Assembly: GCF_014279995.1 (NCBI RefSeq)
Contig: NZ_CP047935.1
Span: 2,005,494-2,069,493, forward strand
DNA from: Synechococcus sp. BIOS-E4-1
Lineage (GTDB): Bacteria; Cyanobacteriota; Cyanobacteriia; PCC-6307; Cyanobiaceae
Reading direction: 5' to 3'
Length of the DNA: 64,000 nt
Within the stretch, counting starts at the first letter, position 1; each line of letters opens with the position of its first letter. Positions 54,401 through 63,415 of this stretch are shown here, one piece after another. The translations under genes and the position numbers were made by a program. Below the pieces are notes generated by a model. It did no database searches, was not told the origin of the DNA, and saw nothing but the letters and a program-made list of their open reading frames with translations.

Positions 54401-54583
54401 CTACTTATCAGCGGGTCTGGACGACCACCACCGCTCGATTCGATAGCCGAAAATAACGATGAACACAACAAGCCAGAACCACAGTTCAGGTGGATTGGCA
54501 TTGAGCAGAACGATCAGCAGAACCAGTTCTGAAACCAGCCAGGGAAGTTCCTGACGCAGAAGGGGGCGGAGTGACATGGCCAA
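54401..54583 (-). CDS. Small membrane protein downstream of HlyD, 60 aa
   Basis: After an N-terminal basic and Leu-rich start, residues about 15-48 are almost all hydrophobic (SELVLLIVLLNANPPELWFWLVVFIVIFG in two halves split by a Pro pair), then YRIERWWSSRP. It follows the HlyD gene after 12 bases on the same strand and is likely co-transcribed. There is no family assignment. Confidence 0.55.
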   Translation of the reverse strand: MAMSLRPLLRQELPWLVSELVLLIVLLNANPPELWFWLVVFIVIFGYRIERWWSSRPADK

Positions 54584-54595
54584 GTCAGAACATCA

Positions 54596-55924
54596 TTAAG
54601 GGGTCCCGGGCTGCCGCAGGAACGGCAGATCCCAGATGCGATCGATACGGAATGTGCGGAACCCACCGGTGAGCGAACGCAACCCGGGAATGATGTAAGT
54701 GACCGGGGAGCGCCACTCCACATAGGCGAACGTATCCACGGTGAGACCCTCGCGGATCGGGAAGACTCCACTGCCCTGCGAAAGCGTCCATCGGTAGCCG
54801 TCGTCAGTGCGGGGGTGACGGTCGAGCTCGATTTCAGCACGCATCACCGGACCGTTTTCGACAAGCGCTTCGGCCAACTGGTTGTTGCCGATGGTGGTGG
54901 AGATGTCTTCCTGCGTGGCGGGAAGGGTGAGCACACTGCGCACCTTGCCAACAATCCCCCCAAAACGACCGCGCTGATTCCAGAGGGGCACAACCTCCAC
55001 CGGCAAGCCAATCGGAAGTCGACGGGCATCAGCAGGCGAGAAATACGAAACAGCGATCAGATCACCTCCGGTTTTGCTTTCGCCCTTCGGAGGTCTGGTG
55101 TTACGGCCAATGGTACCCAGACGATCACCAAGCTTGACCGTCTGCCCCTGAATGACCTGCAGGTCAAGCACCGTGCCACTGCGCACCGCAGTGACATTCC
55201 CGTCAAAGGCGATTCTGGCCTCCATGACCTTGATCTCCCGCTTGAGATCATCGATCTGAAAGCGTCGATCCAGCTTTTCAGACTCGATGTTGAGCTTGAT
55301 CTGCTGAAAATCGGTGATCTGGTCTTTGCGCTGAATCTTGATGTCATCCAGCTGGACACTTGTCGTGGTGAGGCCCTGTTCCGCAGACACTACCTCCTGG
55401 GCCAATGGAGCCACCACCTCCCGTCTCGCCAACCAGTTGAGGTTGTCGAGCTTGCTGTTGTAAGTCGCCTGAAGCCGGGACAGACGCTTTTCATCGTCGT
55501 CCAGCTTGGCCAGAGCTGTATCAAGAGCCAGCTTGGCTGTGCGGATACGCAGAGCATCCCGCTCATCCAGTTCCGCGTTCTGACGCACTAATTGACGCAG
55601 ATTCCCCTTCTGCTGATCGAGCTTCCGTTCCAGCACAGGCAAATACAGAGTCATCAGCACCTGACCCTTGCCCACACCCTCGCCGACCTCGGTGTTGATG
55701 CTCAGGACCTGGCCAGCTGCCCTGGCATTGAGAATCCCAGCGTTATCGGGATAGATCAGAACACCGCGGCCTTCAACTTCAGTGGGCACCGGCCAGAACA
55801 GAAGCCATGCGCCAAACAGAGCACCCACCCCGGCCAGTGAGGCGCCGACCTGCTGATGGTCGGTGAGGCCGTTCCATCGGCCCCGAAGACGCTCAACGCG
55901 GGAAGACGTGGTCATGCATGCCAT
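54596..55924 (-). CDS. HlyD-family membrane fusion (periplasmic adaptor) protein, 442 aa
   Basis: A single N-terminal membrane helix (about 28-48, SLAGVGALFGAWLLFWPVP) is followed by a barrel-sandwich region (GVLIYPDNAGILNARAAGQVLSI), a long alpha-hairpin (about 95-230, charged coiled coil), and the returning lipoyl half (AVRSGTVLDLQVIQGQTVKLGD). The C-terminal tail with YVEWRSPVTYIIPGLRSLTG resembles, in my judgement, the HlyD proteins of NHLM (Nif11/nitrile-hydratase leader) peptide export systems. It needs an inner-membrane ABC transporter and a TolC. Neither is next to it, though a TolC gene lies 860 bases away, convergent. Start ATG 55924 or 55915. Confidence 0.8.
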   Translation of the reverse strand: MACMTTSSRVERLRGRWNGLTDHQQVGASLAGVGALFGAWLLFWPVPTEVEGRGVLIYPDNAGILNARAAGQVLSINTEVGEGVGKGQVLMTLYLPVLERKLDQQKGNLRQLVRQNAELDERDALRIRTAKLALDTALAKLDDDEKRLSRLQATYNSKLDNLNWLARREVVAPLAQEVVSAEQGLTTTSVQLDDIKIQRKDQITDFQQIKLNIESEKLDRRFQIDDLKREIKVMEARIAFDGNVTAVRSGTVLDLQVIQGQTVKLGDRLGTIGRNTRPPKGESKTGGDLIAVSYFSPADARRLPIGLPVEVVPLWNQRGRFGGIVGKVRSVLTLPATQEDISTTIGNNQLAEALVENGPVMRAEIELDRHPRTDDGYRWTLSQGSGVFPIREGLTVDTFAYVEWRSPVTYIIPGLRSLTGGFRTFRIDRIWDLPFLRQPGTP

Positions 55925-55987
55925 CTTGCTGGCGATGAACTGTCACTGCCGCTGCCGAGAGGACAGTTCAGAGCGACGTCCGAAGAC

Positions 55988-56542
55988 TCAGATCAACAGC
56001 GTGAACGAACTGATCACTGAACTGAACAGTCCCTGAACCTTCGACCAGCGATCTTCATTGGTGCTGGTTGCCAAGGTATAGAGCCGACCGCGATCGACCA
56101 CCACTGTGGCCAGCTCATGGCGATCGCGGTCCTCCAGGTGCACGGCATATTCCAGGTCGTAGAAGACATGACCATCGGAATCACGCTCAGTCGCTGCGAT
56201 CAGCTCGGCATTCCGCCCAGTTCCATCAGGAGCGATCACCTCACGCCGCAGTCGCTCGCCAACAGCCACGGCGCTCCCGAGACTCTCAAGATCATCATCG
56301 GGATCAACATCGGAGACCACCAGGCTCACCGTTTCATCACTGTGGATCAGGTCGTGAAACACCACAGCTGGCCCACCGGTCACCGCAACCCGAGTCCAGC
56401 CGGTGGGGTAGAGGAAGGCGTAGCGGCCATCGGGACTCTTGAAGGAGTTGAGGCCGGCGCTGGCTCCGCCGCAGGCGCTGAGCATCAGCACACAAAGCAA
56501 AACGAGCAGTGACCGGAGCGGTTGACGCAGCAATGAGCCCAT
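55988..56542 (-). CDS. CyanoP, PsbP-like photosystem II lipoprotein, 184 aa
   Basis: I use the ATG at 56542 (MGSLLRQPLRSLLVLLC), which gives a lipoprotein signal with lipobox LSAC (Cys24). The mature protein has the PsbP fold pattern: LNSFKSPDGRYAFLYPTGW, VVFHDLIHSDETVSLVVSDVD, and the end LYTLATSTNEDRWSKVQGLF. CyanoP is a lumenal, membrane-anchored protein that binds photosystem II assembly intermediates. It diverges from recR across a 63-base gap. Confidence 0.87.
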   Translation of the reverse strand: MGSLLRQPLRSLLVLLCVLMLSACGGASAGLNSFKSPDGRYAFLYPTGWTRVAVTGGPAVVFHDLIHSDETVSLVVSDVDPDDDLESLGSAVAVGERLRREVIAPDGTGRNAELIAATERDSDGHVFYDLEYAVHLEDRDRHELATVVVDRGRLYTLATSTNEDRWSKVQGLFSSVISSFTLLI

Positions 56543-56605
56543 TGAGGAACTTGAATTGAAGTTGACCGAATGCGCGCCATTCTGCCCGCAGCTTCCCCTG
56601 TTTAG

Positions 56606-57229
56606 ATTTTCGCCACTTGCCTCAGTGTTCTGAGCGGATTCACCCGACCCCTTGCTCGTCTGATCGACCAGTTCGAGCGACTGCCGGGGATTGGACCCCG
56701 CACCGCGCAGCGACTGGCTCTGCATCTGCTCAGGCAACCGGAAGAGCAGATCCGCAGTTTCGCGGATGCCCTGCTGGCCGCACGCACCCAGGTCGGGCAA
56801 TGCCAGACCTGCTTTCACCTCAGTGCCGATTCCGTGTGTGAGATCTGCCGTAACGAAGAGCGTTCCAACGGCCAGATCTGTGTGGTTGCTGATTCACGCG
56901 ATCTACTTGCGCTCGAACGAACCCGGGAATTCAGCGGGCGTTATCACGTTCTGGGAGGGCTGATCTCTCCCATGGATGGAATTGGGCCCGATCTGCTCCA
57001 GATCAGCAGCCTGGTGAAGCGAGTGGCCGCCGATGACGTGGAGGAAGTGATTCTGGCTCTCACACCCAGCGTGGAAGGAGACACCACAAGCCTCTACGTG
57101 GCCAGGTTGCTCAAGCCGTTCACCCGGGTCAGCCGCATTGCCTACGGACTCCCGGTAGGCAGTGAACTTGAGTACGCCGACGATGTGACTCTCAGCCGTG
57201 CACTGGAGGGTCGACGCGAAGTGGACTGA
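56606..57229 (+). CDS. recR: Recombination mediator RecR, non-canonical start, about 207 aa
   Basis: RecR loads RecA with RecF and RecO. Conserved elements: the helix-hairpin-helix [20 protein letters not shown], the zinc finger [16 protein letters not shown], and the Toprim domain [14 protein letters not shown]. From the in-frame stop at 56603-56605 to Leu (56660) there is no ATG, GTG or TTG. The only candidates are ATT 56606 or CTG 56630. GTG at 56834 would remove the hairpin domain and most of the zinc finger. I set the start at 56606 as an upper bound. Confidence 0.85.
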   Translation: MFATCLSVLSGFTRPLARLIDQFERLPGIGPRTAQRLALHLLRQPEEQIRSFADALLAARTQVGQCQTCFHLSADSVCEICRNEERSNGQICVVADSRDLLALERTREFSGRYHVLGGLISPMDGIGPDLLQISSLVKRVAADDVEEVILALTPSVEGDTTSLYVARLLKPFTRVSRIAYGLPVGSELEYADDVTLSRALEGRREVD

Positions 57230-57268
57230 TCTGCACTGCTGACTGCAGCGAGGCGATCGATCACCGGT

Positions 57269-58243
57269 ATGGAATCGGCAATCAGGTTCTCTCTTCGTGG
57301 AAATGGAGCCACTCTGAAAGCAGACACGTTTAAAGGCGTGCGCAAGACCAGCCGCTTTTCAGCCATCCAGCCGCAGGAGCGGTTGCCCGAGTGGCTGCGT
57401 CGCCCCCTGGGAGAGGCCTCTGCCATCGAAAGAGTGCAGGGGCTGGTGAAGTCCAACGCCCTTCACACCATCTGCGAGGAAGGGCGCTGCCCCAACAGGG
57501 GTGAGTGTTATGCCGCCGGCACCGCCACGTTCCTGCTTGGGGGATCGATCTGCACGCGCAGCTGCGCGTTCTGCCAGGTGGAGAAAGGTCGCGCGCAGGC
57601 CGTCAACCCGCTCGAAGCCGAGAGGGTTGCCGATGCCGTTGAAGCCATGGGGCTGCGATACGTCGTGCTCACAGCCGTGGCGCGCGATGACCTCGATGAC
57701 CATGGGGCCTGCTTATTCACCTCTGCAATGGACGCGATCAGGGCAAGGAATCCACTGATCGCCATCGAAGTGTTGACCTCGGATTTCTGGGGAGGGCACT
57801 CCAACCCCAGGAAAGCCATCAGTGCTCAACGTGATCGGCTGGCGACGGTGCTGAATGCAGCGCCGGTGTGCTTCAACCACAACCTCGAAACCGTGCAACG
57901 CCTACAACGCGAGGTTCGCAGGGGAGCCACCTACGAGCGATCCCTCGGACTGCTCGCCGCAGCGCGGACACTGGCACCGGAGATTCCCACCAAAAGCGGC
58001 CTGATGCTGGGCCTTGGAGAAAGTCGGGATGAAGTAATCGAAACGATGCGCGACCTGCGAGCCGTTGACTGCCAGCGGCTCACCATCGGGCAGTACCTAC
58101 GCCCGTCACTGGCCCACATTCCGGTCGCCCGCTACTGGCATCCTGATGAATTCGAAGAGCTGGGATCGGTGGCCCGCGACCTTGGGTTCTCAGTGGTGAG
58201 AAGTGGCCCTCTGGTGCGCAGCAGCTATCACGCCGCGGACTGA
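57269..58243 (+). CDS. lipA: Lipoyl synthase, radical SAM, 324 aa
   Basis: LipA inserts two sulfurs into octanoyl groups on lipoyl proteins. It carries the auxiliary cluster motif Cys69-x4-Cys74-x5-Cys80 ([12 protein letters not shown]), the radical SAM motif Cys95-x3-Cys99-x2-Cys102 (CTRSCAFC), and the conserved C-terminal Arg-Ser-Ser-Tyr. The first 25 residues are not conserved, so a later start is possible. The 3' end overlaps the convergent GNAT-like gene by 16 bases. It follows recR by 39 bases and may be co-transcribed. Confidence 0.92.
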   Translation: MESAIRFSLRGNGATLKADTFKGVRKTSRFSAIQPQERLPEWLRRPLGEASAIERVQGLVKSNALHTICEEGRCPNRGECYAAGTATFLLGGSICTRSCAFCQVEKGRAQAVNPLEAERVADAVEAMGLRYVVLTAVARDDLDDHGACLFTSAMDAIRARNPLIAIEVLTSDFWGGHSNPRKAISAQRDRLATVLNAAPVCFNHNLETVQRLQREVRRGATYERSLGLLAAARTLAPEIPTKSGLMLGLGESRDEVIETMRDLRAVDCQRLTIGQYLRPSLAHIPVARYWHPDEFEELGSVARDLGFSVVRSGPLVRSSYHAAD

Positions 58244-58722
58244 CGCCACCGCTCCACGGCCCGATCGCGAACCTGCGCGCAGTCTCCAAGCATCAGTGCA
58301 CCAGCGCCGCCCCAGACCATCCGCAAGGGAAGATCCCAGAGTGCTGCCTGCACCTCGCGCACGGGTTCAAACCCTCGACACCTGAAGTACCGCACAAGGC
58401 ATTGATGCTGTTTGTCGTCATCACGAATGGCCAGCAGCCTGGCCTTCCGGCAAGGAGTGACCTCCATCGCCCAGGCCATCGTTGCCGCCCAGATGAGATC
58501 ACCGCATCCCGCAGGGGCAGCCGGCAGCACGCGCATGGTGTCGAGCTGCAATCCATGGGGCCCGCTGTAGGCCCAGGCCTTCATCTCACCGAGAAGCTGC
58601 AGTCGTTCCGACTGCGAACGGGCCACCACAAGCCGCAGACTCCATAGGCCCAGTGGGCGGCCGACCTGAAGCCTCAGCAGCAGATCTCGCTGACGGGCTT
58701 CCCTCTCCAGTTGATCCAGCAT
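58228..58722 (-). CDS. GNAT-like acetyltransferase fold protein, 164 aa
   Basis: The protein has the outline of a GNAT domain: a central strand ([20 protein letters not shown]) followed by a helix ([19 protein letters not shown]) and a later strand/helix ([19 protein letters not shown]) where F/Y-x3-G-F is common. I do not see a full Q/RxxGxG/A acetyl-CoA loop. Substrate unknown. Its ATG overlaps the stop of the GST-DUF952 gene (TGATG), so it is the last gene of a minus-strand trio. Confidence 0.55.
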   Translation of the reverse strand: MLDQLEREARQRDLLLRLQVGRPLGLWSLRLVVARSQSERLQLLGEMKAWAYSGPHGLQLDTMRVLPAAPAGCGDLIWAATMAWAMEVTPCRKARLLAIRDDDKQHQCLVRYFRCRGFEPVREVQAALWDLPLRMVWGGAGALMLGDCAQVRDRAVERWRQSAA

Positions 58723-59723
58723 CAGCTCTCCGCACCTGTCAAGGGACTGGCATCAATCACAGCTTTGATCGGCAAGGGTCCATAGAGGTGCGGGAACAAC
58801 TCCCCGCTTGGAATTGCATCGGCGCGCAGAGGAGAGGTCAGCTGTGCCGCATCAATGGTGAGCAGGAGCACAGAGTCCGCATCCGCATAGAAGCGCTCAT
58901 AGGTGCCCGCCACCTGTTCTCGCCAGGACAGATGAATAAATCCCACCTGATCGAGATGCAGACCACGGGTTGAGATGCCGTACTGGCCTGAGCGGCTTGC
59001 AGCATTCCAGTCTTCAGCCAGCGCCAGATGGAACAAGGGCTGGTCAGCTGGAACGTCAACGGCATCTGCGGGGAACAGGGGCTGAAGCCCTCCGGGGTGC
59101 CAGGGATCAGCCCTCTGCATCAGGCGCTCAAAATCCGGATGCTGCAGAAAGCGCATCAACCATCGGCGCAGCGGCTCCAAAGCTTCATCAGCATCAAATC
59201 CTTCAGGATCAGCGATACGCCACTGACGCACAAACGGCCAGAGCGCACCGTCAGCAAGCGAACAGCGGCCATCCACAAGCCAGCCACCACAGTCACCAAT
59301 CCGCTCAGACCAACTCCGCAACACGCCCAACCCCCGCTGCTGATGCTCCTGTCTGGACTGCCCCGGATAGCGATCGCTGTATTTGAAGCGATCGAGATGG
59401 TGCTTGAAGGTTGTGTCGTTGACCTCAATCAGCTGCCGGATGCAGTCCTGCGCCTTGCTTGAGCCCTGCCGGCAGAGATCGCTCGGGTCCGCCTGGTTGA
59501 GCGCCCAGGACATCACGGCAAGACTTTCATCGATCACCGTGCCGTCAGCGAGAACCAGAACCGGCACCGTTCCTTTCGGAGAAGCCTCGAGCATCGGCGC
59601 CGGTTTGTCCTTGAGTGCAATTTCCCTCCAATGCACGATCTGGCCTGCTTGCAGCAGGGCCCAACGGGCGCGCATCGCATATGGACAGCGACGGAAGCTG
59701 TAAAGAACAGGTCTTTCGCTCAT
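58722..59723 (-). CDS. Glutathione S-transferase-like domain fused to DUF952, 333 aa
   Basis: Residues 4-80 form a thioredoxin-fold GST N-terminal domain (LYSFRRCPYAMRARWALLQA, then KGTVPVLVLADGTVIDESLA). Residues 90-215 form the helical GST C-terminal domain (WLVDGRCSLADGALWPFVRQ). From about 228 begins a DUF952 domain (LFHLALAEDWNAASRSGQYG, then FIHLSWREQVAGTYERFYAD, and FPHLYGPLPIKAV). A CPY at position 13-15 could be the thiol site. The gene overlaps trhO by ATGA and its stop overlaps the GNAT-like gene. Confidence 0.8.
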   Translation of the reverse strand: MSERPVLYSFRRCPYAMRARWALLQAGQIVHWREIALKDKPAPMLEASPKGTVPVLVLADGTVIDESLAVMSWALNQADPSDLCRQGSSKAQDCIRQLIEVNDTTFKHHLDRFKYSDRYPGQSRQEHQQRGLGVLRSWSERIGDCGGWLVDGRCSLADGALWPFVRQWRIADPEGFDADEALEPLRRWLMRFLQHPDFERLMQRADPWHPGGLQPLFPADAVDVPADQPLFHLALAEDWNAASRSGQYGISTRGLHLDQVGFIHLSWREQVAGTYERFYADADSVLLLTIDAAQLTSPLRADAIPSGELFPHLYGPLPIKAVIDASPLTGAES

Positions 59724-60739
59724 CCGTGCTTATCAGGGCTGGATGGCCAGCCGGATGATTGGTTGAGGTGGCCATGCTTGAGCTGGCTCTGCCGCATCGC
59801 GAAGCGTGCCCGGTCGCCATCGGTGAAACGGTCCCTGCATTGCAGACACTGCACTCCGGGGATGTAACTCTCCAATTGCCGCTGCTTCGGCGTCAGCGGC
59901 AGACCACAGGCATGACACAGGCTGTGCTCGCCAGGCTCGAGCTGATGGTTGAGGGCCACGCGTTGATCGAAAACGAAACACTCACCCTCCCAGCGGCTTT
60001 GCTCTTCAGGCACCTGATCCAGATAGTTGAGAATGCCGCCCTTGAGATGATGAACCTCGGGGAATCCACGCTGTTGCAGAAAGCTGCTGGCCTTCTCACA
60101 ACGGATTCCACCGGTACAGAACATGGCGATGCGAGCCGGTGACATACGCTCAACCAGCGGGCGGAGATGCTGTTCCACCCAGTCAGGGAAATCCCGGAAC
60201 GTCTCCGTTTCCGGGTCCAGGGAACCGACGAAGCTGCCAACAGCCACCTCGTAGCGATTACGGGTGTCGATGACCAGCGTGTCGGGGTCATCCACAAGCT
60301 CGTTCCAGTGATGCGGGTCGACGTAGGTGCCCACATTGCGCCGGGGATCTGCACAAGGCTGCCCCAGACTGACGATCTCGCGCTTGCGACGGGCCTTGAA
60401 ACGACGGAACACCTGGCGGCTACAGCGGCTCCGCTTCACCTGAAGGCGCTCGAAATGGGCATCCCCAAGTGTGATCTTGCTGCGCAGGTACTCCAGGATC
60501 ATGGTCACTCCCCGGTCGGGGCCGCTGATCGTGCCATTCACTCCTTCCGGTGCCAGCAACACAGAACCCACAACCTGTTCGCGCAACGCCAGTTGAGGCA
60601 GATCTGTCAGCAAGGACCCCAGTTCATCAGGCGCAAGCGAGGTGAAGGCGTAAAAGGCGGCGACAAGGTAATCCCCTGAGACACGTGACACGACCGAATC
60701 CTCAGAAACCGTTTTTTGACGGGGAGGCGTACTGGTCAT
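59720..60739 (-). CDS. trhO: tRNA uridine(34) hydroxylase TrhO, rhodanese-like, 339 aa
   Basis: TrhO (YceA) hydroxylates U34 of certain tRNAs. An N-terminal ferredoxin-like domain (residues 22-115, VAAFYAFTSL...LAPEGVNGTISG) is followed by a rhodanese domain with active-site loop FCTGGIRCEKASSFL. A C-terminal Cys-rich part (CHACGLPL...GVQCLQCRDRF) can bind zinc. Length and domain order are typical. First gene of a minus-strand trio with 4- and 1-base overlaps. Confidence 0.88.
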   Translation of the reverse strand: MTSTPPRQKTVSEDSVVSRVSGDYLVAAFYAFTSLAPDELGSLLTDLPQLALREQVVGSVLLAPEGVNGTISGPDRGVTMILEYLRSKITLGDAHFERLQVKRSRCSRQVFRRFKARRKREIVSLGQPCADPRRNVGTYVDPHHWNELVDDPDTLVIDTRNRYEVAVGSFVGSLDPETETFRDFPDWVEQHLRPLVERMSPARIAMFCTGGIRCEKASSFLQQRGFPEVHHLKGGILNYLDQVPEEQSRWEGECFVFDQRVALNHQLEPGEHSLCHACGLPLTPKQRQLESYIPGVQCLQCRDRFTDGDRARFAMRQSQLKHGHLNQSSGWPSSPDKHG

Positions 60740-61683
60740 GACAAACGAAATGAGTCTCGAAATTGTTCAGATGGCCCTAACAGCGCAACAAGTCTGTGCA
60801 GTGCAGGCGTAGCTTGCGGGCAAGTCCACGGCGAGTGAGGACCCTTGGCGGTCAGTTTCGGAAGCTGCCAGAGCTGACGGTTCATAGGCCCAGTCTCAGG
60901 CTTCGCGGGGACACCCTTTGGCTAACCATCGAGCACGACGGCAAATACCAACCTCGCAAAAAGCCTTGGATCAGGATTGACGCGGGGGCTGACGCTTCTG
61001 ACCTCAATTCCCTTCGGCCACCAAGAGGGCAATCGATCAATTCAAAGAAGCCCAGGAAGGCTCGGATCTGCCTGTAGCAAGTGGGCCGCTCGCTACAGAC
61101 AAATGCCAAGCACTGCAGGAGATCGAAGCCTCAAGCTTTCGGTCAAGGTCACAGCTCAACGCAGCCGGCATCTCGACAAGGGCTGTGGAACCGGGTGCCG
61201 GTCGAGATCGGAACCGATATCCGCTGCGCGGATGACAAGAAAGGAAGCAGCTGTGAAGCCAACCTCTGCCCGTCCTGGAAGGATCGACTGCTGGCAATGC
61301 CAAAGAGCTTTACCGACAACCCTGCCGAGATGTTGAACGAGGCCCGGAAACCATTCGACAAGCACCAACGCAGAAAGAGCAACTGGCCTGCGAAAAACGG
61401 ATGGTCTACATATCCAACAAAGCCAGCGCACTGCTGTCAGCAGAGGACCGCCAGCCATTGGATTTCAGGCAGTTACGGCATCACCGCTTTAGGGCTGCCG
61501 AAAATGTGACGCGTATCTTCGGCTGAGAATCCGATCACGAACCAACGAGCGCACCAACTGGAAACAATGTCGATTTAATCGACAAAAGCCTTAGCCATAA
61601 CAAGACATTCTGATACTCAGATCTGCTTTCCCAAGCTATTTCACCTGATCATAAAAAGTAGGGGATTCGTCTTAACCCTGCAT
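60740..61683. other. Degraded stretch without a supported gene
   Basis: Several frames overlap (60796-61077, 61081-61509 and antisense). Short protein-like runs (LRLRGDTLWLTIEHDGKYQP, then FKEAQEGSDLPVASGPLATD in another frame) hint at a decayed gene, perhaps an integrase-like one, but I could not follow any family. No intact gene. Confidence 0.4.
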
Positions 61684-62631
61684 TTAATCAACAGAATCAA
61701 GACGAACTGGCCTCCATTCGGCTGCAAATATGGCTAAAGCAATAATCAGAATTGAAAAATAGGCACTGAGCGGCAAATGGTCTTTCAAGAAAAAGACTCC
61801 CAAGAAAACACCCACAACAGGGACGAGATAGTTAGCAAACCCAGCAAAAGTAGCACCTGCCACGTTAACAAGACGTACGTACAAAACGTAGACGACACCA
61901 CCAGCTAGAACTCCTTGAGCCAATAAAGCAATCACTGCACTGGTCTGTAAGGGGTGATGCACTAAAGGCTGCCTCATTAGCAATAAAACTGCGCCCAACT
62001 CAACAGTTCCACAGAAAAGGATATTTCTAGCGGTAAGAACAGGAGAGCCGGCCTGAGGCAATCGACGAATCAGCACAAGGCTAACGGCAAAGCTCATAGC
62101 AGCAGCAAGGATGGCCAGGCTCCCAAGTGCGCTTCCTGTACCAGTGGATTGGCTGAACTGCGGCCAGAGAAGAACAACGACGCCAATGAAGCCGAGCATG
62201 ATTCCAATGAATTTGCCTTTGGTAACAGACTCATCTCTCACAAACATTACAACCAATACAAGCGTGAATATTGCCACAAGTGACATCAGGATTGCAGCGA
62301 CAGCACTATTAACATGCTGCTGTCCCCATGCAACTAAAAAGAAAGGCAATGTCGCCTCAAAAAAACCAACAAGAATGATCTGCAGCCAATAGCGTGAACC
62401 AGAGAATCCATTGGTCTTTGAATCTCGTGATCCTGGTGCTAAAGCCATGAAAAAACTGAGCGTTAGAAATCCAATTGCCGCCCTCAGCCATGCCACAGAT
62501 TCAGCCGTAAAGACCTGCAAGGCAAAGTGGTTAAAAAGAAATTGCGACCCCCAGATCAAGGCGATCAGAAAGAGAAGGGCATAGCGATAGGCCAATCCCT
62601 GTTTTTTTTCGTTATGCAATGCCGCTACCAC
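61684..62631 (-). CDS. EamA/DMT-family transporter, 315 aa
   Basis: Ten hydrophobic segments form two EamA repeats. The first starts ALLFLIALIWGSQFLFNHFA with the conserved W-G-S/x-x-F, and the second SLAILAAAMSFAVSLVLIRR. Each half ends in the usual glycine-rich helices (FIGVVVLLWP; FLGVFFLKDHLPLSAYF). These inner-membrane proteins export or import small metabolites such as amino acids. The substrate is unknown. The start is GTG at 62631. It is flanked by gene-poor DNA on both sides. Confidence 0.88.
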   Translation of the reverse strand: MVAALHNEKKQGLAYRYALLFLIALIWGSQFLFNHFALQVFTAESVAWLRAAIGFLTLSFFMALAPGSRDSKTNGFSGSRYWLQIILVGFFEATLPFFLVAWGQQHVNSAVAAILMSLVAIFTLVLVVMFVRDESVTKGKFIGIMLGFIGVVVLLWPQFSQSTGTGSALGSLAILAAAMSFAVSLVLIRRLPQAGSPVLTARNILFCGTVELGAVLLLMRQPLVHHPLQTSAVIALLAQGVLAGGVVYVLYVRLVNVAGATFAGFANYLVPVVGVFLGVFFLKDHLPLSAYFSILIIALAIFAAEWRPVRLDSVD

Positions 62632-63415
62632 TCATTCGCCTCAATATAGGCGCCAACAGAAAACTGCTTAAAAACTCAAAGAGGTCACATTCAACTTAAT
62701 CAAACTCAAAGCGACATGCGGGCCAAAGCGACCTAAGGCATGTTCTTACAAATAAAAATAGTCGACCTACAAGGAAATTCATCACAAACTAGAGGCACAA
62801 GTTTCTATCCAGAAGTGCGCAAGACACAACCAACAAAGTTACAGAATTTTCTTAATGGCATGTCATCGACTTTTACCATCAAGGATGGACATGGATGGTT
62901 GGCTCTCGGAACCGAGGGGTTATTGGCTTGCACCGTTTCACAGGGGTCCAGCAAAAAAACCGAGGCAAAAACGAATGTTGCTCATTGACCAAGGTTGCCA
63001 ATGCCAGATGGTCCGGCTTTGCTCAAGAAACGCTGGGAGATGCGATACGCGGACGCCGTTGCTCTCTGGAAAGAGCTTCAACGCAGTGGATAGGTTGCGG
63101 CCGAACCCGCTTGGGGAGCTGACGTAGAGCCTTGGTTGCCACATCCTTGCTGCCAAAGACAGGTACTTCAGCGGATGTCTATATGGCTACAGCGTGGTTA
63201 GAAATAATCCAAGGTCAGAGACCACCGGGAATAGGTCTCAGCGGCCTTCAGGGGGGACAGAGAGCCCCCCTTCTTCATGACAGAGGGCCCATACATTTCG
63301 GCCGTTGATCGCAGCGGCTAGCTGCTGAATTGCAGCGACTAGCGCTTGGCTCGGAGGCTGACTGGAGCGTTCCACGCGGCCACAAGAAACGATGGTATTT
63401 CGGCTTGCGCAGCCG
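62632..63415. other. Gene-poor stretch between the EamA transporter and bioB
   Basis: Frames at 62740-62988, 62855-63127 and their antisense have no gene-like character. A GC-rich hairpin at 63251-63270 is the only structure noted. Confidence 0.4.
63251..63270. terminator. GGGGGG/CCCCCC hairpin
   Basis: Six G at 63251-63256 and six C at 63265-63270 enclose an eight-base loop, followed on the plus strand by TTCTT. On the minus strand it lies about 150 bases after the bioB stop and could mark that transcript's end. Confidence 0.45.

Noticed and set aside
54326-54532. Plus-strand frame containing NGRSSYSAW, matching a RecB segment near 36512
   Set aside because: Eight residues only, about 21 of 27 bases, no further RecB similarity; the opposite strand holds a better small membrane gene.
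56617-56963. Frames overlapping recR in other phases, and recR starting at GTG 56834
   Set aside because: Conserved RecR helix-hairpin-helix and zinc finger residues continue upstream of 56834 in the same frame, so that GTG is internal.
60796-61509. Possible integrase pseudogene
   Set aside because: Some runs look protein-like, but no catalytic Arg/His/Tyr arrangement of a tyrosine recombinase could be found.
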